Of a stretch of 9,363 bases of DNA, positions 7,318 through 9,363 are shown in pieces. Both the position numbers and the translations under genes were made by a program. Source of the DNA: JAEUIA01 sp038330085. Lineage in GTDB: Bacteria; Planctomycetota; UBA1135; GCA-002686595. The notes below the pieces were generated by a model, which was not told the origin of the DNA, did no database searches, and worked only from the letters and a program-made list of their open reading frames with translations. Numbering within the stretch: the stretch's first letter is position 1; each line of letters begins with the position of its first letter. The stretch is taken from NCBI GenBank assembly GCA_038330085.1, contig JBBQNP010000165.1:1-9363 (forward strand). The letters are read 5' to 3'.

Positions 7318-7833
7318 ATGATCTGCTCGAACCGTCTGATCCGTTCGCTCTCGCTCGTTCTCGCGCTCTCGATCGCACACGCTTCTGCGTCCGCGCAGAC
7401 GCAGGCCTGTGCCGGCTCGATCACCGGCGACGTCTCCGTCGTCTCGATCTCCGCGGGCGGGGTCCAGAACCTGACCCTCAGCGTCCTGCCGAGCCAACTG
7501 CCCAATTTCTGGTACCTGACGGGCTCGATGTCGGGCACGCTGCCCGGCAGCCCGTTCCTCGCGACCGCGGGCCTCTACCTGAACTTCGACCGATACACGT
7601 ACGCGATGACGACCGGCACCTCGCCGCTCGTTCGCGGCGGCACGCCCAACGCGTACGGCGTGATTCCGAACTTCGACGCTCAAGGCATCGCACACCTGCA
7701 AGTCGTCGTGCCGCCCATGGCATTGCCGGCTCTGATCGGACGCACCGTCCACCACGGCTTCTTCACGTTCGACACGATCAATCTGGAGCCGAGCTGCGGC
7801 AGCAACACGGTGGCGCTCCTGTTCGTGCCCTGA
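7318..7833 (+). CDS. Small secreted beta-rich protein of a planctomycete-type module
   Basis: The 171-residue protein has a clear Sec signal peptide: n-region MICSNRLIR, hydrophobic core SLSLVLALSIA, and cleavage probably after A26 (ASA|QT). The mature part of about 145 residues shows a pattern I recognise from planctomycete secreted proteins, where it often forms the C-terminal end of larger ones: ISAGGVQNLTLSV, then a YLTGSMSGTLPGSP strand pair, LYLNFDRYT, a DAQGIAHLQVVVP segment and TVHHGFFTFD. Here it stands alone. Cysteines near both ends of the mature chain (C31 and one in EPSCGS) could form a disulfide. ATG at 7318 is chosen because GGAG (7306-7309) precedes it by 8 bases and the signal peptide starts there; a TTG 20 codons upstream adds a non-signal-like extension. 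Function unknown, probably extracellular or surface-associated. Confidence 0.85.
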   Translation: MICSNRLIRSLSLVLALSIAHASASAQTQACAGSITGDVSVVSISAGGVQNLTLSVLPSQLPNFWYLTGSMSGTLPGSPFLATAGLYLNFDRYTYAMTTGTSPLVRGGTPNAYGVIPNFDAQGIAHLQVVVPPMALPALIGRTVHHGFFTFDTINLEPSCGSNTVALLFVP

Positions 7834-7852
7834 CGCACGCGTTGGAAACGAA

Positions 7853-7888
7853 ACAGCGCGCGCGAGCCGTAGAGCTCGCGGGCGCTGT
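7853..7888 (-). terminator. Hairpin terminator between convergent secreted-protein genes
   Basis: Two 15-base arms (7853-7867 and 7874-7888) are complementary except at their eighth position and enclose a 6-base loop CGTAGA. Read on the minus strand the stem is followed by TTTCGTTTCC, a T-rich tail, so it suits termination of the minus-strand propeller gene ending at 7900. On the plus strand no T-run follows, but the stem may still act on transcripts from the gene ending at 7833. Confidence 0.72.
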
Positions 7889-7899
7889 CGTGCACACGG

Positions 7900-9363
7900 T
7901 CAGGGAGTCCAGGTGATCGTCAATCCGTTCGTGAGATTGAATGTGGAAGGCGTGCAGAACGCGGCGGCGTTGCGATACCACGTCTGGTAATGACGCGTGC
8001 CGCCTCCGGCCGGGAGCTGGCCTCTCACCGACACGCTCGGGTCGCCGCCTTGCGGATACGCAGCGGTGCCTCCGATCACGGTCTTCGTCTTCAGCCGCAC
8101 GATCGTGCCGGCCGCGCAGCGCAGACCGTCACCGAACACGGCACCGGTTCCTCCGCCCTGCTGCGACGTGCCTTGGAAGAAGAGCGCGCTCGTCGAGGCC
8201 GGCATTCCCGCGGCGACGAGGACGACCGAGTCGCTCGATACGGACGGCGTTCCTGTCGCACTCAGCACGGAACCCTGACCGAACGAGTTCAGGCAACCCG
8301 ATCCACTGCCCGTCGGGCTGTTGTTCCCGCACGGACAGGCCGTCCCTGAGCCGTCACCGAAACAGAACCCAACTCCGGTCGTGAGGTCGTTCGCGAACGT
8401 GCCGGTTGAGGTCGCGAGCAAGAGCGCACTCCCCGATCGTTGCAGATCGCGGGCGAAGCCGGCACCGACAAGGCCGGTGTCGTACGCGTTGAACGTCGCA
8501 CCGTCATTCGTCGATGCGAGCACGCGCACGGGGTTGTTGACGGGAGCGATGTACAAGATCTGGCTGTCGTTCGCGTCGGTCACGACTTCCTGTGCACCGC
8601 CGAAGTAGCCCGTCGAAGTCCAGCTCGCGCCGCCGTTCACGCTCTTGTACACGCCGAATCCGCCGGAGAAAACCGCGTTGGAGACGTAGAGCGTGTTCTG
8701 GCTGCCGGCCGAGCCGTAGATCGAAGATCCCTGGAACACGGTCGGCAAGCCTGTCATCGACGGCGTCCATGTCACGCCGCCGTCGGTCGACCGGAAGACG
8801 CCGCCGCTTTGCGGACCGTTGAAGTCCGAGAAGGGCGCGACGAACGTCGTGTCCGTGGCCGGATCGACGGGCCACAGGTCTTCGAACGGCAGGAACTGCT
8901 GACCGAGTCCCTCGTACACCTTCGTCCACAGCCCGCCGCCGTTCGTCGTGCGCCAGACCGTCGGTTCGAAGCCCGCGACGCCGAAGTCTTGTCCGACGGC
9001 GATGATCAGGCCGGGGTTGTTGGCGCTGACGCGCATTCCATAGAGCTCGCTCTCGAACAGCGTGCCCTGGTCGGGGCCGATGCTCGTCCACGTCGTTCCG
9101 TTGCGGACATACAGCGCTTCACGAGCAATCGTCGATGGACCGTCAGAGATCGCGTACAAGACGCCGGCGGGCGAGAACTTCACTTGGTTGTAGCGCGTAC
9201 CGGGCACGGACTCCGGCGTCCACATGATTCCGCCGTTCGTCGACGAGTACACGCCACCGTTGTTCTGACCCTGGAAGCAGATCGCGAGCTCGTGCGAATT
9301 CAGCGGGTTGGCCGCGACCGAGAACACGTCGAGCGCACCGATGCCTGTCGACGACGGCGCGAA
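7900..9363 (-). CDS. BNR/Asp-box beta-propeller secreted protein with cysteine-rich C-terminal module, partial (N-terminus beyond window)
   Basis: The frame is open from the right edge to TGA at 7900-7902: 487 residues of the C-terminal part. Five Asp-box-like motifs at about 50-100 residue spacing mark a beta-propeller of the BNR/sortilin-like type: SSTNGGIMW (about 40-48), RTTNGGGLW (138-146), RSTDGGVTW (191-199), KSVNGGASW (240-248) and a degenerate ASTNDGATF (283-291). From about 330 to the end is a separate module opening with FCFGDGSGTACPCGN, containing LFFQG, GDGLRCAAG, a RHYQTWYR segment and FNLTNGLTITW. Its six cysteines (334, 343, 345, 357, 416, 470) probably form disulfides. I recognise this module as recurrent at C-termini of planctomycete secreted proteins; a surface-attachment role is inference. 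Asp boxes do not by themselves indicate sialidase activity. The signal peptide would lie outside the window. Confidence 0.87.
   Translation of the reverse strand, partial: FAPSSTGIGALDVFSVAANPLNSHELAICFQGQNNGGVYSSTNGGIMWTPESVPGTRYNQVKFSPAGVLYAISDGPSTIAREALYVRNGTTWTSIGPDQGTLFESELYGMRVSANNPGLIIAVGQDFGVAGFEPTVWRTTNGGGLWTKVYEGLGQQFLPFEDLWPVDPATDTTFVAPFSDFNGPQSGGVFRSTDGGVTWTPSMTGLPTVFQGSSIYGSAGSQNTLYVSNAVFSGGFGVYKSVNGGASWTSTGYFGGAQEVVTDANDSQILYIAPVNNPVRVLASTNDGATFNAYDTGLVGAGFARDLQRSGSALLLATSTGTFANDLTTGVGFCFGDGSGTACPCGNNSPTGSGSGCLNSFGQGSVLSATGTPSVSSDSVVLVAAGMPASTSALFFQGTSQQGGGTGAVFGDGLRCAAGTIVRLKTKTVIGGTAAYPQGGDPSVSVRGQLPAGGGTRHYQTWYRNAAAFCTPSTFNLTNGLTITWTP

Noticed and set aside
9325..9327. GTG as the start of the propeller gene
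   Set aside because: The frame continues open for 12 more codons to the window edge with protein-like sequence, and no signal peptide follows the GTG, so the gene is truncated by the edge.
7900..9363. Sialidase or glycosidase activity suggested by Asp boxes
   Set aside because: Asp boxes are structural and common in non-enzymatic propellers; I see no arginine triad or other catalytic signature in the visible part.

Overview
The window looks like chromosomal DNA from a high-GC member of the Planctomycetota. This is an inference from content: a Tat-exported DUF1800/DUF1501 pair, a DUF4331 secreted protein, and two secreted proteins whose beta-rich or cysteine-rich modules I recognise from planctomycete proteomes. 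I cannot assign a genus. No rRNA, tRNA, CRISPR array, transposase or phage gene is visible.

Layout. (1) Positions 1-1088, minus strand: the N-terminal 362 codons of a secreted DUF4331 protein, cut by the left edge. (2) 1089-1413: a 325-base divergent intergenic region with short direct and inverted repeats. (3) 1414-2952 and 2969-4393, plus strand: DUF1800 then DUF1501, 16 bases apart, each with a ribosome binding site and a twin-arginine signal. (4) 4406-7192, minus strand: a 928-residue molybdopterin/4Fe-4S oxidoreductase, tail to tail with DUF1501 across 12 bases. (5) 7193-7317: a short divergent intergenic region. (6) 7318-7833, plus strand: a small secreted protein of 171 residues. (7) 7834-7899: a convergent gap with a strong hairpin. 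(8) 7900-9363, minus strand: the C-terminal 487 residues of a BNR/Asp-box beta-propeller protein with a six-cysteine C-terminal module, cut by the right edge.

How it fits together. Five of the six genes encode, or probably encode, exported proteins. The DUF1800/DUF1501 pair is almost certainly one operon, and such pairs recur in many bacteria without a known biochemical function. The DUF4331 gene may share the divergent control region. The molybdoenzyme is the exception: it has no visible export signal, and no electron-transfer or membrane-anchor subunit gene lies beside it in this window. I see no defence system, biosynthetic cluster or mobile element. The points most worth following are the orphan molybdoenzyme, the repeat-bearing N-terminal extension of the DUF1501 protein, and the lineage-typical C-terminal modules.
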